Below are positions 42,609-51,296 of a stretch of 64,000 nucleotides of DNA, piece after piece. The stretch lies in the NCBI RefSeq assembly GCF_018555685.1, contig NZ_JAFLWW010000005.1, positions 248,001 to 312,000 on the forward strand, written 5' to 3'. Numbering within the stretch: the first letter of the stretch is position 1; every line of letters begins with the position of its first letter. Below the pieces are notes generated by a model. That model was given only the letters and a program-made list of their open reading frames with translations. It was not told the DNA's origin and did not search any database. The stretch is from Aminobacter anthyllidis. GTDB taxonomy: Bacteria > Pseudomonadota > Alphaproteobacteria > Rhizobiales > Rhizobiaceae. The position numbers and the translations under genes were made by a program.

Positions 42609-43613
42609 TCACCCCACATCCAGCACGATCTTGCCGATATGTTCGCCCTCTTCCATGCGCTCATGCGCCCGCCAGGCTTCCTTGAGCGGGAAGATCATGT
42701 CCATGACAGGCGCGATGCGGCGGGTGGCGAGCAGCGGCCACACCTGGGCTTCAAGCGCTGCGGCGATACCCGCCTTGAACTCGGTGGTGCGCGGCCTCAG
42801 CGTCGAGCCGGTATGGGTCAGCCGCTTGACCATCAGCTTTGAGAAATCAGCACTCGCCACCGCCCCGCCCTGCGTCGCGATCTGCACGATGCGGCCGTCG
42901 ACGGCGGCGGCATGGTAGTTGCGGCCGACATAGTCGCCGCCGACCATGTCGAGGATGACATTGGCGCCCTTGCCGTCGGTGGCGTCCTTGACCGCCGCAA
43001 CGAAATCCTCGGTCTTGTAGTTGATCGCCCGGTCGGCCCCGAGCTTGAGACAGGCGGCGCACTTGTCCTCGGAGCCTGCGGTGACAATCACATAGGCCCC
43101 GAAGGCCGAGGCAAGCTGGATCGCCGTCGTGCCGATGCCCGACGAGCCGCCATGCACCAGAAGCGTCTCCCCCGCCTTGAGCGCGCCGCGCTCGAACACA
43201 TTGTGCCAGACGGTGAAGAAGGTTTCGGGCACGGCGGCTGCTTCGGTGAAGGTGAAGCCGGCCGGCAGCGGCAGCGCGTTGGTTTCGTGCACCTTGGCGT
43301 ATTCGGCATAGCCGCCCCCCGGCGTCAGCGCACAGACAGCATCGCCGATACGGAAGCGGCTGGAACCCTCGCCGAGTGCCGCCACCTCGCCCGACACTTC
43401 GAGCCCGGGCAGGTCGGAGGCGCCGGGCGGCGCGGGATACGCGCCCTTGCGCTGCTGCACGTCGGGCCGGTTGACCCCGGCCGCATGCACCCGGATCAGG
43501 ATCTCGCCGGCGCCAAGTTCCGGCAGGTCGCGCTTTTCCGCCTTGAGCACGCGCGGCCCGCCCGGCTGCGAGATCGCCACCGCAAGCATCTTTTCGGGAA
43601 GTCTGGTGGCCAT
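42609..43613 (-). CDS. NAD(P)H-quinone oxidoreductase, PIG3/QOR type
   Basis: 334-residue zinc-free member of the medium-chain dehydrogenase superfamily. The N-terminal GroES-like half has AGVNRPDVQQRKGAYPAPPG; the Rossmann half has LLVHGGSSGIGTTAIQLASAFGA (AxxGxxG-type) and GADRAINY. The end HIGKIVLDVG is typical of TIGR02824-like QOR enzymes. It reduces quinones with NADPH; cytosolic. ATG 43613 begins MATRLPEKMLA. Divergent from the DUF1192 gene. Confidence 0.93.
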   Translation of the reverse strand: MATRLPEKMLAVAISQPGGPRVLKAEKRDLPELGAGEILIRVHAAGVNRPDVQQRKGAYPAPPGASDLPGLEVSGEVAALGEGSSRFRIGDAVCALTPGGGYAEYAKVHETNALPLPAGFTFTEAAAVPETFFTVWHNVFERGALKAGETLLVHGGSSGIGTTAIQLASAFGAYVIVTAGSEDKCAACLKLGADRAINYKTEDFVAAVKDATDGKGANVILDMVGGDYVGRNYHAAAVDGRIVQIATQGGAVASADFSKLMVKRLTHTGSTLRPRTTEFKAGIAAALEAQVWPLLATRRIAPVMDMIFPLKEAWRAHERMEEGEHIGKIVLDVG

Positions 43614-43643
43614 GTCTTTTCGGTCTCCGCTGGTCCGGTGTGC

Positions 43644-43675
43644 CCCGGACTTTACATGTCCCGGACTTTACATGT
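43644..43675. repeat. Perfect 16-nt tandem duplication
   Basis: CCCGGACTTTACATGT occurs twice head to tail (43644-43659, 43660-43675) in the short divergent promoter region between the quinone oxidoreductase and DUF1192 genes. Confidence 0.85.
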
Positions 43676-43743
43676 GTTTGACCGCACTATGTATTCTGAT
43701 TGGCAAATCAGGCAAACGCCTGTCCGAGATGGAGGAGAGCCAG

Positions 43744-43938
43744 ATGGCGCTGTTCGACGACGAGCCGGTCAAGAAGAAACCCGTCCACGAGATCGGCCAA
43801 GACCTGTCGCTGCTTTCGGTCGGCGAGCTCGACGAGCGCATCGCAGCGCTGCGCGCCGAGATCGTGCGGCTCGAGGCCGAGCTCACCGCCAAGGGCTCGA
43901 CCAAATCGGCCGCCGAAGCGCTGTTCAAGCGCGGCTGA
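43744..43938 (+). CDS. DUF1192 small protein
   Basis: 64 residues: ALFDDEPVKKKPVHEIGQDL, then the heptad-like SVGELDERIAALRAEIVRLEAELTAKG coiled coil and a KSAAEALFKRG end. This is DUF1192, a small alphaproteobacterial family of unknown function. ATG 43744 follows GGAGGAGAGCCAG. Convergent context does not help; it is followed by the MFS gene on the same strand. Confidence 0.9.
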   Translation: MALFDDEPVKKKPVHEIGQDLSLLSVGELDERIAALRAEIVRLEAELTAKGSTKSAAEALFKRG

Positions 43939-44016
43939 TCACGCGCCGCCACCGATATGCCCCAAACGGGTTATCATCAGGTGCCAGTGCCTAATTGATT
44001 CGTGGTGGGACACCAG

Positions 44017-45258
44017 ATGCTCGCAACCTACCGGCCGATCCTGTCGTTGCTCCGCGGCACCGCGTTCCTTCTCGCTGCCTCCGGCCTGCATGGCCTTCTG
44101 CTCCCCCTGCGCGGCCAGGAAGAGGGCTTTTCCACCACAGCACTTGGCCTGATGGGCACCGCCTGGGCCGGCGGTTTTGTCGCCGGTTGTTATTTCGCCC
44201 CGCGTGTCGTCCGCCGTGCCGGCCATGTCCGCGCCTTCGGCACCTTCGCCGCATCGGCTGCGATCATCGCCCTGCTCACCGGCCTGATCGTCAACGAATA
44301 TGTCTGGATCCTGCTGCGCGCCTTCACCGGCTTTGCCATGGCCGGCGCCTTCATGGTCATCGAGAGCTGGCTCAACGAGCGTGCCACCAACGAGAACCGC
44401 GGCACCGTCTTCGGCCTCTACATGATGGTCACCTACGCCTCGATCATGGCCGGCCAGATGATGGTCGCCGGCGGCGACGTCACCAGCTCATCGCTGTTCA
44501 TGGTGACGGGCATATTGTTCTGCCTGTCGCTGATCCCGACCGCGGTTTCGAGTGCCGCCCACCCCAAGCCGCTGCAGGATGTCTCGCTCGACATCAAGGG
44601 GCTCTATGCCAATTCGCCCGTCGCCTCCGTCGCCTGCTTCCTCATCGGCGTCGCCAACGGCGACTGGGGCACGCTGGGCGCGGTCTATGGCGCGCGCGTT
44701 GGCATCTCGACGCCCGAAATCGCGCTGATGATGAGCCTGGTGGTGGTCGCGGGTGCCGCGCTGCAGATCCCGGTCGGCAAGATCTCCGACCGCACCGACC
44801 GCCGCTACGTGCTGATCGGCGCCTCGCTCGCTTCGGCGGTCGCTGCCGTACTGATCTTCCTGGTGGCGCCGCGCTCCGGCGTCTTCGTCATCGCCATGAC
44901 CGCCTGCTACGGCGCCTTTGCCTACACGCTCTATTCGTTGGCGGTGGCGCACGCCAACGACCACGCCAAGCCGGAGGATTTCGTCAAGGTTTCAGGCGGG
45001 CTTTTGCTGCTCTACGGCTTCGGCACCATGGTCGGGCCGCTGCTTGGCGCGGGCCTCATGGATTACATGCGGCCGGAGGCGTTGTTCCTGGCGACCGCCG
45101 CCGCGCATTTCACGCTTGCGGGCTACACCGCGCTGCGCATCAAGCGTCGCGCACCGGTGCCGATCGAGGACCGCGAAGCCTTCAAGACCCAGCCGGCCGA
45201 CCGCAGCGCGACACCGGAATCGCTGCGCCTCGACCCCAGGCACGAGGACGCAGGCTGA
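44017..45258 (+). CDS. MFS transporter (YcaD-like)
   Basis: 413 residues and about 12 membrane helices. The loop 2-3 motif is present as APRVVRRAGHVR and GKISDRTDRRYVLIGA. VIESWLNERATNENRG in loop 4-5 fits the YcaD/unknown major facilitator subgroup. The inner membrane substrate is unknown. The ATG at 44017 has GTGGGA 7 nt upstream; GTG 44002 is an alternative. A hydrophilic C-terminal tail ends RLDPRHEDAG. Confidence 0.9.
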   Translation: MLATYRPILSLLRGTAFLLAASGLHGLLLPLRGQEEGFSTTALGLMGTAWAGGFVAGCYFAPRVVRRAGHVRAFGTFAASAAIIALLTGLIVNEYVWILLRAFTGFAMAGAFMVIESWLNERATNENRGTVFGLYMMVTYASIMAGQMMVAGGDVTSSSLFMVTGILFCLSLIPTAVSSAAHPKPLQDVSLDIKGLYANSPVASVACFLIGVANGDWGTLGAVYGARVGISTPEIALMMSLVVVAGAALQIPVGKISDRTDRRYVLIGASLASAVAAVLIFLVAPRSGVFVIAMTACYGAFAYTLYSLAVAHANDHAKPEDFVKVSGGLLLLYGFGTMVGPLLGAGLMDYMRPEALFLATAAAHFTLAGYTALRIKRRAPVPIEDREAFKTQPADRSATPESLRLDPRHEDAG

Positions 45259-45342
45259 CAGGCGACGCGGTGCGACGACGCGCCGGCACCCCAATTGCGA
45301 CCGCTAGTTGAGATTCCGCTGATGTTGCGGCACAAATGGGCC

Positions 45343-45606
45343 ATGACAACTGACGCGCCCTTCCTCGCCATATCGGATGCCAACCGGCGCCATCTACTGG
45401 AAGAATTGCGGCGCGGCCCAAAAACCGTCAGCGAACTTGCCGCCGGCCTGCCGGTTTCACGCCCCGCAGTGTCGCAGCATCTCAAGGTGCTGCTCGATGC
45501 CGGCCTTGTCAGCGCCCGCGCCGAAGGCACCCGCCGCGTCTATGCTGTCAGCATCTCAGGCTTCCGCAAACTCAACATCTGGCTGGACCAGTTCTGGGAC
45601 GCTTGA
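45343..45606 (+). CDS. ArsR-family winged-helix regulator
   Basis: 87 residues. The helix-turn-helix ISDANRRHLLEELRRGPKTVSELAAGLPVSRPAVSQHLKVLLDAGLV and the wing SARAEGTRRVYAVS are clear; the C-terminal helix ends LDQFWDA. No SRBCC partner follows directly, unlike the operon at 16664. ATG 45343 (MTTDAPF) is chosen over the ORF-extending GTG/ATG starts upstream. Confidence 0.88.
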   Translation: MTTDAPFLAISDANRRHLLEELRRGPKTVSELAAGLPVSRPAVSQHLKVLLDAGLVSARAEGTRRVYAVSISGFRKLNIWLDQFWDA

Positions 45607-45859
45607 AGGCAGCGGAAAGCGCCGGACGCGCCTGGCACCACGTTACGGCGGGCCAATAACGGCATGGGTGACGACGTTCACGTCGATGCCAATACGATCA
45701 TGGCAACACCCACAGCTGCCCTGCACGAAGCGTCTGGCTCTGGGCTATCTGCTGAATTGATCGATAAACAACACCCTGTCCCGGCGGCGATGTTGTTTCG
45801 CCGCCGGCTGCCGGACCCTTGCCGAAAATCAGGGCCTTGTCGGAGACCTCCTGGCCAGC

Positions 45860-46042
45860 CTAGTGCTGGGTCGGGTCGTCGCCTCTCAGTTTTTCAATCT
45901 CGTCCTTGAGAGCCAGCTTGCGACGCTTCAGCGCTACGATTTGCAGGTCGTCCATGGATGGATGATTCATTGCTTCGCCGAGCTGACGCTCGACGTCGCC
46001 ATGTTTGCGCTGAAGCTCTTCAAGATGGGAAGCAAGAGACAT
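45860..46042 (-). CDS. DUF465 (YdcH-like) small protein
   Basis: 60 residues: SLASHLEELQRKHGDVERQL, then DLQIVALKRRKLALKDEIEKLRG, the DUF465 coiled-coil pattern. GGAGAACCAATC precedes ATG 46042. Function unknown. Divergent from a second DUF465 protein at 46281 (238-nt shared promoter region). Confidence 0.9.
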   Translation of the reverse strand: MSLASHLEELQRKHGDVERQLGEAMNHPSMDDLQIVALKRRKLALKDEIEKLRGDDPTQH

Positions 46043-46280
46043 GATTGGTTCTCCCTTTCATGGTTTCCTCGATGCCCCGGGCACAGCCCTGCCCACCGCA
46101 GACAGTGCTCTGTGACGGAACCATGACAGTCTGCCACCCTCGGTCGGCGATGTCGAATAAAGTGTGGTAGCATTTCCTGACAGCGTGAAATGTGATAAGG
46201 GCTTCGCGCCGGTGACAAGGAGTCGCCGACCCCGCCTTAGGAGCGCCCCGGGTGCGCCAGTGAGTTTGCAGACGGTAGAC

Positions 46281-46484
46281 ATGTCGGAACAGGAACAGGC
46301 CGAGATTCGTCTCGAGTTTGCACGCTTGAAGCAGGACCATGCTGATTTTGATGCCGCGATCAACGCGATGATCGCGATGGGCTGCGATACGTTGCAGATC
46401 CAGCGGATGAAGAAAAAGAAGCTGGTGCTCAAGGACAAGATCACCCAGATCGAAGACCGGATCATCCCCGACATCATCGCCTGA
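46281..46484 (+). CDS. DUF465-type small protein, second copy
   Basis: 67 residues: EQEQAEIRLEFARLKQDHAD, then the LQIQRMKKKKLVLKDKITQIEDRI heptads. The middle CDTLQIQRMKKKKLVLKDKI aligns with the divergent neighbour. ATG 46281 is chosen because the sequence before it has no family match. It is followed by purE at 46560. Confidence 0.88.
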   Translation: MSEQEQAEIRLEFARLKQDHADFDAAINAMIAMGCDTLQIQRMKKKKLVLKDKITQIEDRIIPDIIA

Positions 46485-46559
46485 GATTCCGCCATTTTTG
46501 GCCGGCCTTTGGTTGCGATGGCAGCGCATTTCGGTTAAGCGCAGGCTTATCAAGCAGGG

Positions 46560-47066
46560 GTGCCGCGCGTGAGCAAGGACAGGGTCGACGTCGCCATCAT
46601 CATGGGGAGCCAGTCAGACTGGGCGACCATGCGCCATGCCGCCGAATTGCTCGACGTGCTCGGCATCGCCTTCGAAGCACGCATCGTCTCGGCCCACCGC
46701 ACCCCCGACCGACTTTATGAATTCGCCAAGGGCGCCAAATCAGCCGGCTTCCGCGTCATCATCGCCGGCGCCGGCGGTGCCGCCCATCTTCCTGGCATGA
46801 CGGCGGCAATGACCCCGTTGCCGGTGTTCGGCGTGCCGGTCGAATCAAAGGCGCTCTCTGGCCAGGATTCGCTGCTCTCCATCGTCCAGATGCCAGCCGG
46901 CATTCCCGTCGGCACGCTTGCCATCGGCAAGGCTGGCGCCGCCAACGCAGCGCTGCTTGCGGCAGCCGTGCTTGCCCTTTCCGACGACGCGCTCGCCGCG
47001 AGGCTCGACGAATGGCGCGCCGCCCAGACCGCACGGGTCGCCGAACAGCCGACGGACGACGCGTGA
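46560..47066 (+). CDS. purE: 5-(carboxyamino)imidazole ribonucleotide mutase
   Basis: 168 residues. Converts N5-CAIR to CAIR in purine synthesis. [29 protein letters not shown] and [24 protein letters not shown] are the class I PurE landmarks, with the catalytic His in SAHR. The start is GTG; GTG 46560 and GTG 46569 are both possible, with CAGGGG upstream. Its stop overlaps the purK GTG (GTGA), giving the usual purEK operon. Confidence 0.94.
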   Translation: MPRVSKDRVDVAIIMGSQSDWATMRHAAELLDVLGIAFEARIVSAHRTPDRLYEFAKGAKSAGFRVIIAGAGGAAHLPGMTAAMTPLPVFGVPVESKALSGQDSLLSIVQMPAGIPVGTLAIGKAGAANAALLAAAVLALSDDALAARLDEWRAAQTARVAEQPTDDA

Positions 47067-48145
47067 GCGCCCTTCTTCCCCTCGGCGCCACCATCGGCAT
47101 CATCGGCGGCGGCCAGCTCGGCCGCATGCTGGCCATGGCGGCGGCTCGCCTCGGCTACCAGACGATCGTTCTCGAGCCGCAGGCAGACTGCCCGGCGGCC
47201 CAGGTCGCCAATCGCCAGATCGTCGCCGCCTATGACGACCCCGCAGCCCTCGACGAGCTGGCGCGCGCCAGTGCCGTCGTCACCTATGAATTCGAAAACG
47301 TACCAGTCGTCGCCGCCGCGCAGCTCGGCCGCACGGTCACGGTCTATCCGCCGGCACGCGCGCTTGAAGTGGCCCAGGACCGGCTCGTCGAAAAGACCTT
47401 CCTGAACGGCATCGGGATATCCACAGCCCGCTTCAGGCCTGTGGAAAACGATGCCGAGCTGGCGGAGGCGCTGAAGGACTTCGATGGCAGCGGCGTGCTG
47501 AAGACCTGCCGCATGGGTTACGACGGCAAGGGCCAGATGGTCTTTCGCAACATGACCACGGGCGGCTTCGACGGCGCCTGCGCCTCGCTCGGCAATGTGC
47601 CGCTGGTGCTCGAATCCTTCGTTCCCTTCGAGCGCGAAATCTCGATCATTGCCGCGCGCGGCAGCGATGGCAGCATCGCCGCCTTCGACCCGGCCGAGAA
47701 TGTGCATCGCAACGGTATTCTCGCAAGTTCGACCGTGCCTGCGGCGATCAGTGACGAAACCGCGATGGCAGCGCGCGACGCGGCGCGAAACATCCTCGCC
47801 GCCCTCGATTATGTCGGCGTCATCGGCGTGGAGTTCTTCGTCCTCGCCGACGGCTCGCTGCTGGTCAACGAAATGGCGCCTCGCGTGCACAATTCCGGCC
47901 ATTGGACCGAAGCAGCCTGCGTGGTTTCGCAGTTCGAGCAGCACATCCGCGCGGTCGCCGGCCTGCCGCTCGGCGACGCCAACCGCCACTCCGACTGCGT
48001 CATGGAAAACCTGATCGGCGACGATATCGAAAAGGTCCCCGCACTGCTCGCTGAACCCGATGTGGCGGTCCACCTCTACGGCAAGGCCGAGTCCCGCCCC
48101 GGCCGCAAGATGGGCCATTTCACCAGGCTGTTGCCGCGCCGCTAA
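47063..48145 (+). CDS. purK: 5-(carboxyamino)imidazole ribonucleotide synthase
   Basis: 360-residue ATP-grasp enzyme that carboxylates AIR with bicarbonate. The N-terminal [17 protein letters not shown], the ATP-grasp segments [15 protein letters not shown] and [30 protein letters not shown], and the C-terminal [18 protein letters not shown] are diagnostic. GTG 47063 overlaps the purE stop. GC-rich leader and normal length. Downstream is a decayed-locus region. Confidence 0.95.
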   Translation: MSALLPLGATIGIIGGGQLGRMLAMAAARLGYQTIVLEPQADCPAAQVANRQIVAAYDDPAALDELARASAVVTYEFENVPVVAAAQLGRTVTVYPPARALEVAQDRLVEKTFLNGIGISTARFRPVENDAELAEALKDFDGSGVLKTCRMGYDGKGQMVFRNMTTGGFDGACASLGNVPLVLESFVPFEREISIIAARGSDGSIAAFDPAENVHRNGILASSTVPAAISDETAMAARDAARNILAALDYVGVIGVEFFVLADGSLLVNEMAPRVHNSGHWTEAACVVSQFEQHIRAVAGLPLGDANRHSDCVMENLIGDDIEKVPALLAEPDVAVHLYGKAESRPGRKMGHFTRLLPRR

Positions 48146-48307
48146 CTGACAGAACTGATAACAGCCGCCAATTCACAGCTTGGCTGCACCTCCCCAGGCA
48201 CCTGGATTGAGGCTTTGCGATGGGCGGCTTCGGGCCGTCCGGTTCCGGGTCGCTGCCGCTCGTGGCTGACGCTCGCGTTTGGGTAGCCAGGCTGGTACGG
48301 TTCACCA

Positions 48308-48889
48308 ATGAGCGGAAAGGCAAGCTACAACATCATTTGGGAGTTCACGGTAGCCGAAGAGCATCGGGCAGACTTCGAGGCATCTTATGGTCCGTCCGGT
48401 TCATGGGCGCAGCTTTTTCGCAAAGGAGAAGGGTACATTGAAACTCAGCTCCTTGCCGATGAGGAGCGGGTGAACGTCTACCTCACGATCGACCGCTGGG
48501 TTAGCCGAGAACATTTTGAGCGGTTCAAAGTCGCTTACGATGCGGATTATCGAAAACTTGATGAGCAACTAGAGGGCGTAGCCGGAAGCGAGCGATCGGC
48601 AACAGCAAGGCACGCCGCTGCTCGGCGTTCTCGGTGGACCAAGCCGCACAATAGGTGTCCAAGAGAAGCGTCAGAGACATTCTGTTGTCCTCACATAGAT
48701 TGTCGCGCGGATGCTGGACGGCAACGCGGCCAGCATCCTTCGTTGTTTGCCGTAGCTCTTATGCGGCCTTTCCCAGGAATTGCGACAATGCCGCGAAATC
48801 TCCGTGCAACTGGCCAGCTGCAATCGCCCGCTGGAAGATGGAGCCATAGCCGTCAACCACGGAGCGATCGATCCCACGCGCATCCATGA
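48308..48889 (+). CDS. Antibiotic biosynthesis monooxygenase-like domain with a foreign C-terminal tail
   Basis: 193 codons, but only the first 93 or so look like a real ABM-like domain (NIIWEFTVAEEHRADFEASYG, AQLFRKGEGYIETQLLADEE, WVSREHFERFKVAYDADYRKLDEQ). After GVAGSE the frame is low-complexity and Arg-rich. It is antisense to the SnoaL remnant and to the end of the next gene, so the natural C-terminus was probably lost at about 48590. The real protein may end there or carry a junk tail. Confidence 0.6.
   Translation: MSGKASYNIIWEFTVAEEHRADFEASYGPSGSWAQLFRKGEGYIETQLLADEERVNVYLTIDRWVSREHFERFKVAYDADYRKLDEQLEGVAGSERSATARHAAARRSRWTKPHNRCPREASETFCCPHIDCRADAGRQRGQHPSLFAVALMRPFPGIATMPRNLRATGQLQSPAGRWSHSRQPRSDRSHAHP
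48525..48680 (-). pseudogene. Truncated SnoaL/NTF2-like gene remnant
   Basis: From ATG 48680 the minus strand reads SLTLLLDTYCAAWSTENAEQ followed by RRALL, the N-terminal start of a SnoaL/NTF2-like domain (about 31 residues). It then crosses into DNA antisense to the ABM gene and stops at 48525. It marks a junction of two 3-prime-truncated convergent genes. Confidence 0.65.
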
Positions 48890-49643
48890 GTTCCAGGAGA
48901 TGCTGGAATGCGCCGTAATGCACGGAGATCGACGAAAGTGTCTCCTCGTCGCTGGCAAAACGGCCGGCGTTCGTGCGCTTGATGAGGTCAGTGACAAGCC
49001 CGTCGACAACAGGCGCCGTCGCCGTCCACTGCCGGCCCAGTTCGCCCAGCTCGATGCCTTCGGCCTGGCTCACGGCGATCGCATGGAGCGCTCCGAACAA
49101 TGCGCCCCACATCAGGGCCAGCAAAGCGCTATCGAGCGCATTGGCACGTCCAGGATCTTGTCCGACATGCTGGACGTTACCGCCCAATGCGCGAAAGACG
49201 GCCGCGTTGTCCTGAAAGGCCTCGACCTGCCCCGAGATCAGAATCGTTCCGTCATCCGTGCCGATAAAGTCAGGCGTCGCCATGATCGCGCCATCGAGAT
49301 AGCTGGCCCCGCGCCCGGCACACCATTCGGCGGCTTCGCGCGCCCCCTGCGGCGTTCCCGACGTCAGGTCCACGATCAGCTTGCCGCGAAGGACCGAAGC
49401 GACGGCATCGTCGCGTAGGATTGCCGCCGTCGCCGCGTAGTCGCTGACATTCACGATGATGATTTCAGCTGCGGTTGCAGCTTCCAGCACCGAAGGCGCA
49501 ATGGTCGCGCCGAGCAAGGCCAGCGGTTCGGCCTTGTCTTTTGTCCGGTTCCAGACCGTCGTGCGATGGCCCTCGGCAAGCAGGGCGCGTGCAAGCGCCG
49601 AGCCCATGCGGCCGGTTCCCAAAACCGCGATTGAACGCTTCAT
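48759..49643 (-). CDS. NAD(P)-dependent oxidoreductase, 6-phosphogluconate/3-hydroxyisobutyrate-type
   Basis: 294 residues. The N-terminal Rossmann loop is GTGRMGSALARALLAEGH, the NADP-type WNRTKDKA ends beta-2, and DLTSGTPQGAREAAEW plus ATPDFIG (imine-reductase-like) are conserved. The C-terminal NAD_binding_11-like domain has ALDSALLALMWGALFGALHA. Imine or beta-hydroxy acid reduction is possible; the substrate is unknown. ATG 49643 follows GGAGAGTTGG-like purines. Divergent from the HxlR gene. Confidence 0.88.
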   Translation of the reverse strand: MKRSIAVLGTGRMGSALARALLAEGHRTTVWNRTKDKAEPLALLGATIAPSVLEAATAAEIIIVNVSDYAATAAILRDDAVASVLRGKLIVDLTSGTPQGAREAAEWCAGRGASYLDGAIMATPDFIGTDDGTILISGQVEAFQDNAAVFRALGGNVQHVGQDPGRANALDSALLALMWGALFGALHAIAVSQAEGIELGELGRQWTATAPVVDGLVTDLIKRTNAGRFASDEETLSSISVHYGAFQHLLELMDARGIDRSVVDGYGSIFQRAIAAGQLHGDFAALSQFLGKAA

Positions 49644-49670
49644 TCCAACTCTCCATATCAACTGGCGGCG

Positions 49671-49701
49671 CCACGACGCGACTCTTGTCGCGACGTCGTG
49701 G
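49671..49701. promoter_or_regulatory. Imperfect dyad between divergent oxidoreductase and HxlR genes
   Basis: CCACGACG-CGAC...GTCG-CGA-CGTCGTGG forms an inverted repeat (8 + 4 nt) in the 130-nt divergent region. It is a plausible HxlR operator; HxlR regulators frequently control a divergent oxidoreductase. Confidence 0.55.
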
Positions 49702-49773
49702 AGGTATGTTGAGATCGGCGGCACACAATACGAACCTGGGCGTAAGTGGTCACCTGGAAGTAAGGAAAGCTCC

Positions 49774-50115
49774 ATGAACACAACGGCGGACAATGGCTTT
49801 GCAGCGGCAGTCAGGATGACCGAAGGCAAATGGAAGATAGACATTCTTTGCCAGCTCGGAACGGCATCACGCCGGTTCGGCCGGCTGAGGCAGTCGATTC
49901 CCGGGATCAGCGAAAAGATGCTGGCGCAGCAATTGCGTGAAATGGAGGCCGATGGGCTCGTCGACCGGAAAGTCTATTCGCAGACGCCAGCCAAGGTGGT
50001 CTACTCGCTCACGCAACGCGGCGCGGCACTCAACGCGGCAGCAGGCTCACTATGCCTTTGGGGCGAGCAGTTCGGTCTTCCCTGCAATGTTCCGAACAAG
50101 GCGGAATACGCCTGA
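49774..50115 (+). CDS. HxlR-family transcriptional regulator
   Basis: 113 residues. The winged helix matches HxlR: RMTEGKWKIDILCQLGTASRRFGRLRQSIPGISEKMLAQQLREMEADGLVDRKVYSQTPAKVVYSLTQRG. One Cys lies in DILCQL, a place used for redox or electrophile sensing in some members. AAGGAAAGCTCC precedes ATG 49774. It is divergent from the NAD(P)-dependent oxidoreductase, its probable target. Confidence 0.93.
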   Translation: MNTTADNGFAAAVRMTEGKWKIDILCQLGTASRRFGRLRQSIPGISEKMLAQQLREMEADGLVDRKVYSQTPAKVVYSLTQRGAALNAAAGSLCLWGEQFGLPCNVPNKAEYA

Positions 50116-50382
50116 GACGACTCGACCGATCCTGAACCGCTAGCGGGTACGCATTCCCCAGCCAACGCAGCTGACGCCACCAGTCGATAGAATCGGAAAC
50201 CGCATGCACCCCTCCGTTGGTTGGATGAGCTTGAGGATTCCAGCGGGTCGTCCGCCGACGCGTGCTCGCCCCGGCATCACCATGACCATTGCCGGCAAAA
50301 AAGCTATTCAATCCGCGACGCTGCGCCCACTCGCGGTTGACTGGCCAAGACTCCTCGTCTAAGAGCCACTCACACAAATTGG

Positions 50383-50405
50383 GCGCGCTCCTTTGGCGCG
50401 CTTTT
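50383..50405 (+). terminator. Terminator-like hairpin upstream of rpmJ
   Basis: GCGCGC-TCCTTTG-GCGCGC-TTTT, 44 nt before the rpmJ start and 270 nt after the HxlR stop. No gene lies between, so it may end an HxlR read-through transcript or act as an attenuator. The rest of the 50116-50448 gap shows nothing I can name. Confidence 0.5.
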
Positions 50406-50419
50406 GGTTTCGGCCCGGA

Positions 50420-50434
50420 AGATGGGCCCCATCT
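50420..50434. promoter_or_regulatory. 15-bp palindrome just upstream of rpmJ
   Basis: AGATGGG-C-CCCATCT, a perfect dyad with 7-nt arms, 14 nt before the rpmJ ATG. It could be an operator or an mRNA hairpin that affects translation. Confidence 0.4.
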
Positions 50435-50448
50435 GACGGGTTAGTGAC

Positions 50449-50574
50449 ATGAAGATCAAGAATTCGCTCAAGGCGCTCAAGGGCCGCCACCGTGACTGCC
50501 AGCTGGTTCGTCGCAAGGGCCGCATCTACATCATCAACAAGACTGCGCCGCGCTACAAGGCCCGCCAGGGCTGA
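50449..50574 (+). CDS. rpmJ: 50S ribosomal protein L36 (zinc-less form)
   Basis: 41-residue frame from ATG 50449 to TGA 50572. [20 protein letters not shown], then [21 protein letters not shown], is the alphaproteobacterial L36 form. It keeps only one of the Cys/His zinc ligands of the C+ form, so it is a C- (zinc-independent) paralogue type. GGGTTAGTGAC lies before the ATG. It is a stand-alone rpmJ outside the spc operon, as in many rhizobia. Confidence 0.95.
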   Translation: MKIKNSLKALKGRHRDCQLVRRKGRIYIINKTAPRYKARQG

Positions 50575-50653
50575 TGCTCGCCCGGCCGCTCGCGGCCGGC
50601 GCATCACGGCAATTTCAGTTTGACGTTCCCATGCGGGGGTCTAGAATTTCCGC

Positions 50654-51235
50654 ATGCGGAGCGTTTTTGCCTTTTTTATCCTGACCATCGCGGCAACGCC
50701 GCTGCCGCTGCAGGCGTTTGCCCAGACGAGCGGCGATCCCATCATCGCCAAGGCTGACACACAGCTCGATTCACTGTTTTCCGACCTCAAGCGCGAGCGC
50801 AACGAAAAGGCCGCCGAACGCCTCGCCAACCGGATCTGGGAGGCCTGGTACAGGTCCGGCAGCGCATCCGTCGACCTGATGATGCTGTGGGCGCAGCAGG
50901 CGCTGGAAGCCAAGAAGTTCAACGTCGCCCTCGATTTCCTCGACCAGGTGGTGACGCTGCAGCCGCAATTTGCCGAAGGCTGGAACCGCCGCGCCACGGT
51001 TCATTTCATGATGGGCAACTTTCGCAAGTCGATGACCGACATCGAACGCACGCTGGAGCTCGAGCCACGCCATTTCGGCGCCCTCTCCGGCATGGCGCAG
51101 ATCATGGCCAACACCAACCACAACGAACTGGCGCTGCAAGCCTGGCAGCGTGTGCTGGTCATCTATCCCATGCTGCGCAACGCCCAGAACGAGGTGTCGC
51201 GGCTGTCGGAGGAACTCGCCGGCGAAGGCATTTGA
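50654..51235 (+). CDS. Secreted tetratricopeptide-repeat protein
   Basis: 193 residues with a signal peptide (VFAFFILTIAATPLPLQAFAQ). The mature part has three TPR-like helix pairs: ASVDLMMLWAQQALEAKKFNVALDFLDQV, FAEGWNRRATVHFMMGNFRKSMTDIERTLEL, and FGALSGMAQIMANTNHNELALQAWQRVLVIYP. Periplasmic scaffold of unknown partner. ATG 50654 begins right at the signal peptide. Confidence 0.9.
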   Translation: MRSVFAFFILTIAATPLPLQAFAQTSGDPIIAKADTQLDSLFSDLKRERNEKAAERLANRIWEAWYRSGSASVDLMMLWAQQALEAKKFNVALDFLDQVVTLQPQFAEGWNRRATVHFMMGNFRKSMTDIERTLELEPRHFGALSGMAQIMANTNHNELALQAWQRVLVIYPMLRNAQNEVSRLSEELAGEGI

Positions 51236-51296
51236 AGAAGGGAATAGTGAGTAGTTAGGCCGCGCGCCGTGGATGGCATGCGCCAGTTTTTGTTTT

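Noticed and set aside
46715-48118. 467-codon minus-strand frame opposite purEK
   Set aside because: Shadow; purE and purK motifs are intact on the plus strand.
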